Origin: CABQCM01 sp965145485
Lineage (GTDB): Bacteria > Bacillota > Clostridia > Oscillospirales > Acutalibacteraceae
Assembly: GCA_965145485.1 (NCBI GenBank)
Contig: CBCTCU010000041.1
Span: 1-24,960 of the forward strand
Length of the DNA stretch: 24,960 nucleotides
Direction of reading: 5' to 3'
This document shows, piece after piece, positions 1 through 7,006 of this stretch. The notes beneath the pieces are model-generated. The model saw only the letters and a program-made list of their open reading frames with translations. It was not told where the DNA came from and made no database searches. The position numbers and the translations under genes were made by a program. Position 1 is the stretch's first letter. The number at the start of each line of letters is the position of its first letter.

Positions 1-106
1 AATCGGCGATATCGTCCTGCACAGATACAAAGCCAGTAACCCGACGTACCGCCGCCGCGTCCCAATCGGGAGTTGGCAGCCCAATGATGCCGTTTTCCCA
101 TGGCCT
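1..106 (-). other. Unresolved stretch downstream of folE, possible partial gene
   Basis: About 106 bases lie between the window edge and the folE stop. On the minus strand, the frame that continues past the folE stop codon stays open to the edge and reads like protein (it includes GIIGLPTPDWDAAAVRR). I see no start codon with a ribosome binding site for it. An ATG at 101..99 is in another frame and gives a less protein-like sequence. This could be the start of a downstream folate-operon gene with an unusual start, a frameshifted remnant, or chance. No function is assigned. Confidence 0.2.
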
Positions 107-676
107 CTAGGCGTTCTTGCTGCCGGTCAACAAAGTCATGACCTCCGAGCGGCTGCGCGCATCCGAGCGCATGGTGCCCCGCAGCGCCGAGGTTTGTGTG
201 AGCGCCCCGGCGGCGCGGGCCCCCCGCATGGTCATGCACAGGTGCTCGGCTTCAATCACGACCGCGATGCCCATCGGCTGAAGTTCCTTCTCCAGAAAAT
301 CGGCGACCTGGGCGGTCAGGCGCTCCTGAAGCTGGGGACGGCGGGCAAAGCAGCCGACAATGCGCGCCAGCTTGGACAGCCCGATGACCTTGCCGTGGGC
401 GGGAATGTAGGCGATGTGGGCCACCCCGCGAAAAGGCAGCAGGTGGTGCTCGCACATCGAATAGAGCGGGATATCCCGCACGATGACCATTTCCTCGTTG
501 TGGTCCTCATGAAAAAAAGTCAAATGCTGGCGGGGATCCTCCTCCAGCCCGCCGAAAATATCGGCGTACATATCGGCTACGCGGCGGGGGGTATCGGCCA
601 GGCCTTCCCGGTCGGGATCTTCCCCGATTGCCTCAATGATCTCGCGCACGGCGGCGCGGATGCGTTCCTTATCCAA
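107..676 (-). CDS. folE: GTP cyclohydrolase I (FolE)
   Basis: Converts GTP to 7,8-dihydroneopterin triphosphate, the first step of tetrahydrofolate synthesis (in some bacteria also feeding queuosine). It acts in the cytoplasm as a homodecamer. With the start chosen here the protein has 189 residues, normal for the family. The zinc-site motif MCEHHLLPF supplies Cys75 and His78, and EHLCMTMRG supplies the third ligand, Cys147. GKVIGLSKLARIV and the C-terminal TSALRGTMR are also typical. The start is a TTG at 676, preceded by AAGGAG with 9 bases of spacing. The reading frame stays open to 817, but that upstream extension is rich in Cys and Arg and unlike FolE. The gene is preceded by a ~285-base leader with a repeated structured element, described separately. 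Confidence 0.93.
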   Translation of the reverse strand: MDKERIRAAVREIIEAIGEDPDREGLADTPRRVADMYADIFGGLEEDPRQHLTFFHEDHNEEMVIVRDIPLYSMCEHHLLPFRGVAHIAYIPAHGKVIGLSKLARIVGCFARRPQLQERLTAQVADFLEKELQPMGIAVVIEAEHLCMTMRGARAAGALTQTSALRGTMRSDARSRSEVMTLLTGSKNA

Positions 677-812
677 TTTCTCAATCTCCTTTGCAGGCCG
701 CCGGCACACATCGCCGGCAGCGCAATTCCTTCCTGCGCGGCAACATCGGCGCGGCAGGCTCGATAGCGATTGTTGTATCACACCGAACACACGCCGTGTG
801 TATGGTGTAATC

Positions 813-936
813 TGCACGTGGCTGTAGGCCGTTGCTTAAAACCAAAGCACCATAGCCGTTTTTGGGGATGATACCATGGGCCGCGAAAGATGCACATGAC
901 CGTAGGCCGGTGCTGAAAGGCAGAGTGCCTAGCCGT
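813..936 (-). repeat. Two-copy structured element in the folE leader
   Basis: Copies at 813-859 (47 nt) and 891-936 (46 nt) match at roughly three quarters of positions. Both lie inside the predicted folE transcript. Read on the minus strand, each starts ACGGCTA and ends GTGCA, with CGGCCTAC conserved in between. The 5' ACGGCT can pair with a segment near the 3' end in both copies. That segment is AGCC-(AC)-GT in one copy and GGTC-(AU)-GU, using wobble pairs, in the other. A third, partial copy of the GTAGGCCGGTGCT core (plus-strand reading) lies at about 932-948. It does not match the tetrahydrofolate riboswitch consensus I know. It may be a tandem regulatory RNA or a dispersed repeat. Confidence 0.5.
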
Positions 937-968
937 CGGCCTGTGCTGGACCACAACCCTCTGCGGCT

Positions 969-996
969 ATTATAACACACCCAGCGCCAATGTGAA
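969..996 (-). promoter_or_regulatory. Predicted folE promoter
   Basis: On the minus strand a TTCACA -35 box (991-996) and a perfect TATAAT -10 box (969-974) are separated by 16 bases. Transcription would start near 962, giving a leader of about 285 bases before the TTG start of folE. Confidence 0.7.
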
Positions 997-999
997 AGA

Positions 1000-1240
1000 G
1001 ATAAGGCGACGCAAAACACCCGGTTCCCCGCATCCGGCCGTCGCGCGGCCTTTGTGTGATGGGGAAAAATAGGCTGTGTCAAGCAAAAGGGCATGTATGG
1101 CAAGAGAGCACCATACCACAGGCGGTTGCGCCGGCGCAGGGTAACACGCGGCCTGCGCCGTGTGGCCTGGCCGGCCGCATGGAAATGCCGGGCGACGAAT
1201 CGGACGTTGCTTCATACATAATAACCGAAAAATATCATAC
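1000..1240. other. Intergenic region between divergent folE and perR promoters
   Basis: No convincing gene was found. It contains a hairpin of GGCGCAGG (1133-1140) with CCTGCGCC (1152-1159) and another of GTATGG with CCATAC around 1095-1116. Neither has an adjacent T-run, so neither is called a terminator. Confidence 0.4.
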
Positions 1241-1248
1241 AATAACCC

Positions 1249-1277
1249 TTGACAAATCATACCAAACGGGATATAAT
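1249..1277 (+). promoter_or_regulatory. perR-rbr promoter
   Basis: A perfect TTGACA (1249-1254) and a perfect TATAAT (1272-1277) are separated by 17 bases. Such a strong consensus promoter makes sense for an operon kept under repression by the operator immediately downstream. Confidence 0.88.
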
Positions 1278-1286
1278 ATCGATATT

Positions 1287-1305
1287 GATAATGATTATCA
1301 TTATT
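1287..1305 (+). promoter_or_regulatory. Fur/PerR-family operator
   Basis: GATAATGATTATCATTATT matches the classical 19-base Fur box (GATAATGATAATCATTATC) at 17 of 19 positions. It starts 9 bases after the -10 box, over the expected transcription start. Its position just ahead of a Fur-family gene suggests autorepression of the two-gene operon. Confidence 0.85.
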
Positions 1306-1327
1306 ATTTCCTGGAAGGCGGGGCTCC

Positions 1328-1738
1328 ATGAAACAAACCAAGCAAATGGAATTGGTATTGCAGGGAGTTCGGGCCATTGCGTGCCATCCGTCGGCGGACG
1401 AGCTTTACGCCCGGCTAAAAGCCGACCATCCGCAGCTTAGCCTGGCTACCGTCTACCGCCATCTCAACCGGTTTGCCGAGCAGGGGATGATCCGCCGGTT
1501 GACCATTCCAGGCGGCGGGGACCGCTTTGACGGCGACCTGAGCCCGCATTACCACTTTCTCTGCGAGGGCTGCGGCCGCGTTTTCGACATCCCATCCGAG
1601 GCGATTCCCTCGCTTGAGGGGGAGGTTGGCGGCCTGAGCGGGATGCAGGTAACTGGTTATCAATTGATGGTATACGGCCGGTGTGCATCCTGCCGGTCGG
1701 TATCCTCAAAAGAATTTGAAAAGAGGTTGATAGTATGA
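1328..1738 (+). CDS. perR: Fur-family metalloregulator, PerR-like
   Basis: A 136-residue winged-helix DNA-binding regulator followed by a metal-binding dimerisation domain. The recognition region reads LSLATVYRHLNRFAEQGMI. Residues matching the B. subtilis PerR regulatory metal site are present: His20 (in CHPSADELY), Asp68 (RFD), His74 and His76 (PHYH) and Asp87 (VFDIP). The structural zinc site has CxxC pairs Cys79/Cys82 and Cys119/Cys122. The two Asp ligands and the coupling to rubrerythrin favour a peroxide sensor (PerR) over an iron sensor (Fur), although the operator looks like a Fur box. The N-terminus is a little short for the family. GGAAGGCGGGG precedes the ATG. The stop overlaps the rubrerythrin start (ATGA). 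Confidence 0.85.
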   Translation: MKQTKQMELVLQGVRAIACHPSADELYARLKADHPQLSLATVYRHLNRFAEQGMIRRLTIPGGGDRFDGDLSPHYHFLCEGCGRVFDIPSEAIPSLEGEVGGLSGMQVTGYQLMVYGRCASCRSVSSKEFEKRLIV

Positions 1739-2271
1739 AACTCGAAGGAAGCAAAACTCAGGCAAATCTCATGACCGCGTTTGCGGGCGAATCCCAGGCG
1801 AGAAACAAGTATACCTATTATGCGTCTCAGGCCAAGAAAGAGGGCTATGAGCAGATCGCCAACATCTTTACCGAGACGGCCAACAACGAAAAGGAGCATG
1901 CCAAGATTTGGTTCAAGCTTCTGCACGACGGTATGCCCGGCACGGCGGAGAACCTCAAGGACGCTGCGGCGGGGGAAAACTACGAGTGGACCGAGATGTA
2001 CGCTCAGTTTGCCAAGGAGGCCAAGGAGGAGGGCTTTGATAAGATTGCTTTCCTGTTCGAGGCGGTCGCCAAGATTGAGAAAGAGCATGAGGAGCGCTAC
2101 AACGCCCTTTCGGCCAACGTTGACAACGGCAAGGTGTTCCAGAAGGACGAGCAGATCGGCTGGATCTGCCTCAATTGCGGCCACATCCATTACGGTGACA
2201 AGGCCCCCGAGATGTGCCCGGTTTGCTCCCATCCGAAGGCTTACTTCCAGATGCGCGCACAGAACTATTAA
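1735..2271 (+). CDS. rbr: Rubrerythrin
   Basis: A cytoplasmic di-iron protein that reduces hydrogen peroxide in anaerobes, using electrons passed through its rubredoxin-like domain. It has 178 residues. The N-terminal four-helix ferritin-like domain carries the diiron ligand motifs: Glu19 (FAGES), Glu52 and His55 (ETANNEKEH), an ENYEWTEMY helix, and Glu115 with the following His. The C-terminal rubredoxin-type Fe(Cys)4 site is formed by Cys145/Cys148 and Cys161/Cys164. Its ATG overlaps the stop of the PerR-like gene by 4 bases, so the two are translationally coupled. A perfect hairpin terminator follows. It probably belongs to the regulon of its upstream partner. Confidence 0.96.
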   Translation: MKLEGSKTQANLMTAFAGESQARNKYTYYASQAKKEGYEQIANIFTETANNEKEHAKIWFKLLHDGMPGTAENLKDAAAGENYEWTEMYAQFAKEAKEEGFDKIAFLFEAVAKIEKEHEERYNALSANVDNGKVFQKDEQIGWICLNCGHIHYGDKAPEMCPVCSHPKAYFQMRAQNY

Positions 2272-2288
2272 TCGGAACTATATAATCC

Positions 2289-2328
2289 ATCAGCCCGGTC
2301 CCCACACGATGGGGACCGGGCTGATTTT
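2289..2328 (+). terminator. Terminator of the perR-rbr operon
   Basis: A perfect 16-bp stem (2289-2304 with 2310-2325), loop CACGA, is followed by a short T-run. It sits 17 bases after the rubrerythrin stop. Confidence 0.9.
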
Positions 2329-2450
2329 GTCGTTGGGTGCTTGGGCGACAGGCGGGGAGGGAAAGAAAGCCCTTTTCTGTAAGCGTCGGGAAAAATGATT
2401 TAGGCCGAAAAGGGATCGCTCGAGTAGGCGCGCTGTAGTCAGACAAGCGC

Positions 2451-2486
2451 AAAAAAAGCGATTTCGATCAAACCGGAATCAACCGC
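2451..2486 (-). terminator. Likely terminator of the AraC-type regulator gene
   Basis: Directly after the stop on the minus strand, an imperfect stem (2458-2486, GCGGTTGAT with ATCGAAATCGC, containing bulges) is followed by seven Ts (plus-strand AAAAAAA at 2451-2457). The stem is not perfect, so confidence is moderate. Confidence 0.5.
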
Positions 2487-2489
2487 CGC

Positions 2490-3452
2490 CTATTTTCTCG
2501 CAAGGGGGATGGGCGGTGTGCCAGGAAAATCGGACGCATCCTGCTGACCCTCTTCCGGTTTGCCGGCGATCGTCTGGATATATTGGGATGGCGTCATCAG
2601 GGTGTGGCGGCGAAACACCACCGAAAAGTAGTTGCTGGAACTGAAATCCAGCTCGTGGGCGGTCTGGGTGACCGAATGCCCGGCTTGGAGCAATTTTTTG
2701 GCGCATTCCATTCGCTGGCGTTGGATGTACGCGGCCGGTGTGGTGCCTGTTTCGTTTTTAAACCGGCGCTTGAAGTGGGATAGGGACAGGTGGCAGTGCC
2801 GTGCGACCTCCTCCAGCGCAAGATTCCGCGTTTTGTTTTGCTGGATAAACTCCAATCCACAGGCAATTTCCCTGGAAATGCTCGGGCGCTGCGCCAACCG
2901 GTCGTATTCAATCAGCCGGTACAAAAAGGAGGCCATCTGCATGCTGGCGTAAAAGGACGGCCCCCGTTCGTCCGAAGCGATATTTTGAAAGACCGCCTCT
3001 ATGGATTGCCGCATCTCGTTCCCCACCGGAATGATGCGGTTTTTGAGCCGGTGCAGCGACTGTATCAGGTAGCTTGACCACAGCGGGTCGAGATTTAAAA
3101 GCGCCTTGCTGTCCTCCACCGTAAACCAGTACATTTTGCGGATCATGACGTCCTGATGGCTGCTGCGATGAAACTCATTGGGAAAGGTGACAAACACCTC
3201 GCCCCCCTTGAGATGGTACTCCTGATGATCGACGACAAAGGAGATGCTGCCCTGAAGCAGATAGTGAAATTCAAAACAGTTGCGATGAAAGTGCCAGGGA
3301 ATCTCCCCTGCGACGTGCTTGGCGCGCTGCCGGCCCAAGGTTTTGATGCCCTGTATTTTGATCTCGTTGTATACATACAGCTTTTGATGAGGGTTTTCAC
3401 TGGGTTCATCCCGATATTCTCCGTCTGGCAGCAGCGGCATATTCCCCACCAT
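2490..3452 (-). CDS. AraC-family transcriptional regulator with N-terminal cupin
   Basis: A 320-residue ligand-responsive regulator. Residues about 45-115 form a cupin-like sensor domain (IPWHFHRNCFEFHYLL, LKGGEVFVTFPNEFHR), as in sugar-responsive AraC proteins. Residues about 194-295 form the double helix-turn-helix domain. The first HTH includes LALEEVARHCHLSLSHFKRRFK, and the second ends FSVVFRRHTLMTPSQYI. It is transcribed divergently from the dockerin esterase gene, with overlapping promoters, so it probably controls that gene in response to a plant-derived sugar; this is inference. The ribosome binding site for the ATG at 3452 is weak (GAAAG). A later in-frame ATG after GGTGGGG (5th codon) is another possible start. 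Confidence 0.85.
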   Translation of the reverse strand: MVGNMPLLPDGEYRDEPSENPHQKLYVYNEIKIQGIKTLGRQRAKHVAGEIPWHFHRNCFEFHYLLQGSISFVVDHQEYHLKGGEVFVTFPNEFHRSSHQDVMIRKMYWFTVEDSKALLNLDPLWSSYLIQSLHRLKNRIIPVGNEMRQSIEAVFQNIASDERGPSFYASMQMASFLYRLIEYDRLAQRPSISREIACGLEFIQQNKTRNLALEEVARHCHLSLSHFKRRFKNETGTTPAAYIQRQRMECAKKLLQAGHSVTQTAHELDFSSSNYFSVVFRRHTLMTPSQYIQTIAGKPEEGQQDASDFPGTPPIPLARK

Positions 3453-3458
3453 CTTTCA

Positions 3459-3495
3459 AATTGTATTAAATATCATGTTGAATGAAATACGAATT
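3459..3495. promoter_or_regulatory. Candidate operator between araC-type and esterase genes
   Basis: AATTGTATT (3459-3467) is mirrored by AATACGAATT (3486-3495). In direct orientation, AATTGT recurs at 3459 and 3492, with GATTGT at 3501. These lie just upstream of the esterase -10 box and between the araC-type promoter and its start. AraC proteins commonly bind paired direct or inverted half-sites, so this is a reasonable binding region, but it is not proven. Confidence 0.35.
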
Positions 3496-3501
3496 GTTAA
3501 G

Positions 3502-3530
3502 ATTGTATAATAAGATTGCCAAAACGTCAA
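3502..3530 (-). promoter_or_regulatory. Promoter of the AraC-type regulator
   Basis: On the minus strand TTGACG (3525-3530) and TACAAT (3502-3507) are spaced by 17 bases. The -10 box overlaps the plus-strand -10 box of the divergent esterase gene. Confidence 0.65.
3506..3511 (+). promoter_or_regulatory. -10 element of the dockerin esterase gene
   Basis: A perfect TATAAT lies about 47 bases before the start codon. No good -35 hexamer stands 16-18 bases upstream; the nearest TTGAAT, at 3478-3483, is 22 bases away. This fits an activator-dependent promoter, plausibly served by the neighbouring AraC-type protein. Confidence 0.55.
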
Positions 3531-3558
3531 GGCCAAAGGATAATGAGGAGGATATGAG

Positions 3559-6192
3559 ATGAAAAAGCGTATTTTTGCCATGGTTGTGTGGCTATCCATG
3601 ATTTTTAGTATCGTCTCATCCGTGCCCTTCGCTGTGGCCGATTCGCTCGGGGACAATCTGTTTGATCTGGCGTCCTGCGAGGTGGGGTGGATCGACGGCG
3701 GCGGCGTGCACAACCCGGACGCGTCCTTCCGCACGAGCGCCGCCATCCCGGTGGAAGAGGGGGATGAGATCTACTTTGGCGCGGCGGTATCCAATCAGGG
3801 CTGGCACATCATCACCCTGGATGCCGGACGAAATGTGACAGGGCAAATTACCATCAACAATGGGCTTTCAATTGAAGCAACCCTGGATGATGTCACTTCC
3901 ATTATGAAATTCGTTGTGCCGGAGGGAGCGGCTTATCTGCGGTTTGTCTGCGACGCCCGTTATATGGAGGCATATGTTGTTATGAAAAACCAGGTATTGA
4001 CGCAGGAGCTTTATCGTGAGATGACCGGCAGCCCGTCGCCGGACGACACGCCGGTGACCAATCTGTTTGACCTTGCTTCCTGCGAGGTGGGATGGATCGA
4101 TGGCGGCGGCGTGCACAGCCCGGACGCGTCCTTCCGCACGAGCGCCGCTATCCCGGTGGAAGAGGGGGATGAGATCTACTTTGGCGCGGCGGTATCCAAT
4201 CAGGGCTGGCACATCATCACCCTGGACGCCGGCCAGAAGGTAACGGGCTCCATCACCATCCACAATGGCCTTTCGACCGAGGCAACCCTGGATGATGTCA
4301 CTTCCATTATGAAATTCGTTGTGCCGGAGGGGGTGGCCTATCTGCGGTTTATCTGCGACGTCCGCTATATGGAGGCTTATGTCGTCACGAAAAACAAAGC
4401 ATTGACCGAGGAGCTTTATCGTGAGATAACCGGCGTACAGCGCCCGGGCACCTCCGAAGATTTTGATGTGGACCCGGACAGCCCCCTTCTTCACAAGCGG
4501 GCGCTGTTTTGCGGGGATTCCATCTGCTACGGCCAATGGGACACTCCAATCGGCTACGGTGGCTGGGCCAAACGAATCGGCGACGCATACGAAATGACGG
4601 TCGACAATTTTTCGGGCAGCGGATGGTCCATCTCGACTGTCGGGCCTGCGGTCGGGGACGGCGTCGGCCGCATCATCAACCTGGTCGACCGCGCCAAAGG
4701 CAACACGTACGACTATGTGATCTTGCAGGGTGGCGTCAACGACGCGTATGGGACCGACGGCCAGCCTGGCAATTGGGCCGATCCGGGGGTTGTAAGCGAT
4801 TCGTTTGACGTCGCCGATTTTGACGTCACGACCTATGCCGGCGCCTTGGAGGAATTGTTCTATTACTCCTATCAGTATTTTCCCGACGCCATCCTCGGCT
4901 ACATCCTGACCTTTGCAACCCCGGGCTCGACCGGCTTTGGCCACACCGACGATATGGAGCCCTATTACAGCGTGGGCATCAAGGTCTGCGAAAAATGGGG
5001 CGTTCAATACCTTGACCTCTACCACGACGATTATGTGACCAATACGCTGCTGCAAACCAACACCAACCGTTATCTTGCCGACCCCCTTCACCCCAATGCG
5101 GACGGATACGACCGTCTGTCGCCCTATATCGCCCAGTGGATGGAGACGTTGGTGGATAACCAGACCATCAAGGAGAATCCCTTGTACAATAAAACCGCCC
5201 TGTTCTGCGGGGATTCGATCAGCTACGGCTCGGGCGATTCGGTTGGGGGACGCGCCTGGGCCGGCCGGATTGGCGAGAGCTATCATATGATCGTTGACAA
5301 TCAGTCGCAAAGCGGCTGGTCGGTTTCCACGGCCCGGGGCGCCCGCATCCTGGACCAGATGCGGATGGTCAAGGATCATTTGTACGATTATGTCATCCTT
5401 CACGGCGGGGTTAACGACGCGTGGGAGAATGCCGTTCCGGGTACGGTTTCCGATTCCTTTGACGTGGCCGATTTTGACATCTCCACCTATGCCGGCGCTC
5501 TGGAGGAGCTGTTTTACTACGCCTACGAATATTTCCCCAGCGCCAAAATCGGCTACATCCTGAATTACGCGACCCCTCTTGCGACCGATATCGGCAGCCT
5601 GGCGGATATGGAGCCGTACTACAGCGTCGGCATCCAGGTCTGCAAAAAATGGGGAATCCAGTATTTGGATCTCTATCACGATGCCTATGTGAGCGACACT
5701 TTGCTGGAGGTATCCACCACGAAATACATCGCCGACAGGGTGCATCCCAACGCGGCCGGCTATGACCGGCTGGCGCCCTATATCGGCGCATGGATGGAAA
5801 CCATGGTGCACAACGACGATATCCCGGCGGTCTGGGCTGTGATCGACCAAATTGCCGCCCTGCCCGACGCTGTGACCCCGGACGACGCGGGTGCTGTGGA
5901 GGAGGCCAGAGCGGCTTATGACGCGCTGGGCATCCTCCAGAAGGGCGCGGTGAGCAACCTGGCCAAGCTGGAGCAGGCCGAGGCCGCCCTCCAAGTACAA
6001 CCGGGCGATGTCAACGAGGATGGTAACGTCAATGCCACCGACGCCTTGCAGGTCTTGCAGCATTCGGTGCGCCTGATTGCATTGGAGGAAAATGCGGCCA
6101 AAGCGGCCGACGTCACGCACGACGATAAGATTGACGCCAACGACGCACTGAAAATACTGCAATATTCGGTGGGCCTGATCGAGGAATTATAG
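3559..6192 (+). CDS. Secreted double SGNH/GDSL esterase with C-terminal dockerin
   Basis: An 877-residue exported protein. Residues 1-28 form a signal peptide (MKKRIF, hydrophobic core, likely cut after AVA). Two near-identical ~125-residue modules follow (33-157 and 168-292), unassigned but probably beta-sandwich and possibly carbohydrate-binding. Then come two SGNH hydrolase domains, each with the family blocks. The first (about 315-533) has GDS Ser321, GGVND Asn394 and DPLHPN Asp508/His511. The second (about 547-750) has Ser553, Asn619 and Asp726/His729. A helical module (756-812) precedes a type I dockerin (815-875). The dockerin has two calcium-loop repeats, beginning GDVNEDGNVNATDAL and ADVTHDDKIDANDAL. 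Probable role: removal of acetyl or acyl groups from plant polysaccharide, docked through a cohesin. The substrate cannot be read from sequence. GAGGAGG lies 7 bases before the ATG. Confidence 0.9.
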   Translation: MKKRIFAMVVWLSMIFSIVSSVPFAVADSLGDNLFDLASCEVGWIDGGGVHNPDASFRTSAAIPVEEGDEIYFGAAVSNQGWHIITLDAGRNVTGQITINNGLSIEATLDDVTSIMKFVVPEGAAYLRFVCDARYMEAYVVMKNQVLTQELYREMTGSPSPDDTPVTNLFDLASCEVGWIDGGGVHSPDASFRTSAAIPVEEGDEIYFGAAVSNQGWHIITLDAGQKVTGSITIHNGLSTEATLDDVTSIMKFVVPEGVAYLRFICDVRYMEAYVVTKNKALTEELYREITGVQRPGTSEDFDVDPDSPLLHKRALFCGDSICYGQWDTPIGYGGWAKRIGDAYEMTVDNFSGSGWSISTVGPAVGDGVGRIINLVDRAKGNTYDYVILQGGVNDAYGTDGQPGNWADPGVVSDSFDVADFDVTTYAGALEELFYYSYQYFPDAILGYILTFATPGSTGFGHTDDMEPYYSVGIKVCEKWGVQYLDLYHDDYVTNTLLQTNTNRYLADPLHPNADGYDRLSPYIAQWMETLVDNQTIKENPLYNKTALFCGDSISYGSGDSVGGRAWAGRIGESYHMIVDNQSQSGWSVSTARGARILDQMRMVKDHLYDYVILHGGVNDAWENAVPGTVSDSFDVADFDISTYAGALEELFYYAYEYFPSAKIGYILNYATPLATDIGSLADMEPYYSVGIQVCKKWGIQYLDLYHDAYVSDTLLEVSTTKYIADRVHPNAAGYDRLAPYIGAWMETMVHNDDIPAVWAVIDQIAALPDAVTPDDAGAVEEARAAYDALGILQKGAVSNLAKLEQAEAALQVQPGDVNEDGNVNATDALQVLQHSVRLIALEENAAKAADVTHDDKIDANDALKILQYSVGLIEEL
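3655..4437 (+). repeat. Duplicated N-terminal module within the dockerin esterase gene
   Basis: Two copies of a ~375-bp coding unit are offset by 405 bp (135 codons). Long stretches are identical at DNA level. One is about 75 bases starting near 3750 and again near 4155, and another is about 50 bases around 3877 and 4282. Identity at synonymous positions implies recent duplication or gene conversion. Confidence 0.85.
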
Positions 6193-6266
6193 CAGGCAAA
6201 GACCGGACGGCGGGCATCGCATTGCCGCCTGCCGATAAGGATGTGCTGTGATAAAGGCGTTTAGCA

Positions 6267-6312
6267 ACAAGGAGGTTAGAGCCCCAACGGGCTCTAACCT
6301 CCTTGTTTGATT
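6267..6312 (+). terminator. Terminator after the dockerin esterase gene
   Basis: A perfect 18-bp stem (6267-6284 with 6289-6306) with a 4-base CAAC loop is followed by TTGATTT. It could also serve the converging GNAT gene, although the T-rich side is on the plus strand. Confidence 0.85.
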
Positions 6313-6415
6313 TGTGGATTCGGGTCGCCCCCGCGCCCTCGCGGGGTATATGCCCAAAGCCCGCGCTTATGAGCCAAGGCTTTGGTGCGCGGGCATGCGC
6401 CGCTGCCTATCCACA
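6313..6415. other. Structured non-coding element between converging genes
   Basis: An outer stem TGTGGAT (6313-6319) with ATCCACA (6409-6415) encloses two GC-rich hairpins. They are CCCCGCG/CGCGGGG (6329-6335 with 6340-6346) and GCCCGCGC/GCGCGGGC (6359-6366 with 6387-6394). The second contains an inner CCAA/TTGG pairing. The layout is that of a three-way junction. It could be a small RNA, the 3' UTR of the GNAT gene, or a dispersed repeat; the strand is unknown. Confidence 0.4.
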
Positions 6416-6418
6416 GGC

Positions 6419-6898
6419 TCAGCGCGGTGGGAGAATCTGCTCCATCCCCACTTTTTGCGGTTTGAGGCCGCAGCGCTCGTAGAATTTCATCGCGCCCTCG
6501 TTGCAGGCCCAAACGTTGAGCGTGAGGTTGTAGCAGCCGGCCTGCCGGGCAAAATCCAAAACATAGTCGTACAGGCTGCGGCCGATGCGCCTGCCGCGCA
6601 CCGATTCGTCGACGCACAAATCGTCAATGTAAAGCGTTTTGATGTCGGTGAGAACGTTGTGGCCGATGTGCTGCTCAAAGATGCAAAAGGCGTATCCGAG
6701 CACATGGTTATTCTCATCGACGGCGACAAAAACCGGCCGCATGTCGTCGATGAGCAGCCCGGCAAGCTGCTCGTCGGTGTATTTTTTCGCGTTTGCCTTA
6801 AACAAATCCGGCCGCCCGTCGTGGTGCACCATGAGCACCTGGCGCAGCAGGCGGTTGATGCCCGGTATGTCGGATGGCAGGGCCCTGCGAATGTTCAT
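6419..6898 (-). CDS. GNAT-family N-acetyltransferase
   Basis: A 159-residue cytoplasmic acetyltransferase of the Gcn5-related superfamily, transferring acetyl from acetyl-CoA to an amine. The acetyl-CoA loop is in LCVDESVRGRRIGRSLYDYV (around residues 93-112), with RGRRIG standing for the Q/RxxGxG/A signature. The later NVWACNEGAMKFYERCGL matches the usual motif B region. GGAG lies 8 bases before the ATG. The gene stands alone, and the substrate cannot be predicted. No clear sigma-A promoter was seen upstream. The ~280 bases before it contain a tandem repeat and the terminator of the acyl-CoA synthetase gene. Confidence 0.88.
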   Translation of the reverse strand: MNIRRALPSDIPGINRLLRQVLMVHHDGRPDLFKANAKKYTDEQLAGLLIDDMRPVFVAVDENNHVLGYAFCIFEQHIGHNVLTDIKTLYIDDLCVDESVRGRRIGRSLYDYVLDFARQAGCYNLTLNVWACNEGAMKFYERCGLKPQKVGMEQILPPR

Positions 6899-7006
6899 AG
6901 CGTCATCTCCTACTCCTGTTTGGTCCGGCCCTTAAAAGGCGCAGGGGCGGGCACTGGGATGGGGCGGTATCGCCTCTCAAGAAACCGGGCTTTGTCGTTT
7001 GTCTCT

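Noticed and set aside
676..962. Known tetrahydrofolate riboswitch upstream of folE
   Set aside because: The conserved sequence blocks of that class are not present; the element seen is different.
681..1103. 140-codon minus-strand frame over the folE leader
   Set aside because: It crosses the folE promoter and the structured repeats; its amino acid repeats simply reflect the repeated RNA-like element.
3868..6162. 764-codon open frame on the minus strand opposite the dockerin esterase
   Set aside because: It is the antisense shadow of a gene with clear catalytic motifs; it has no family motifs and no start signal.
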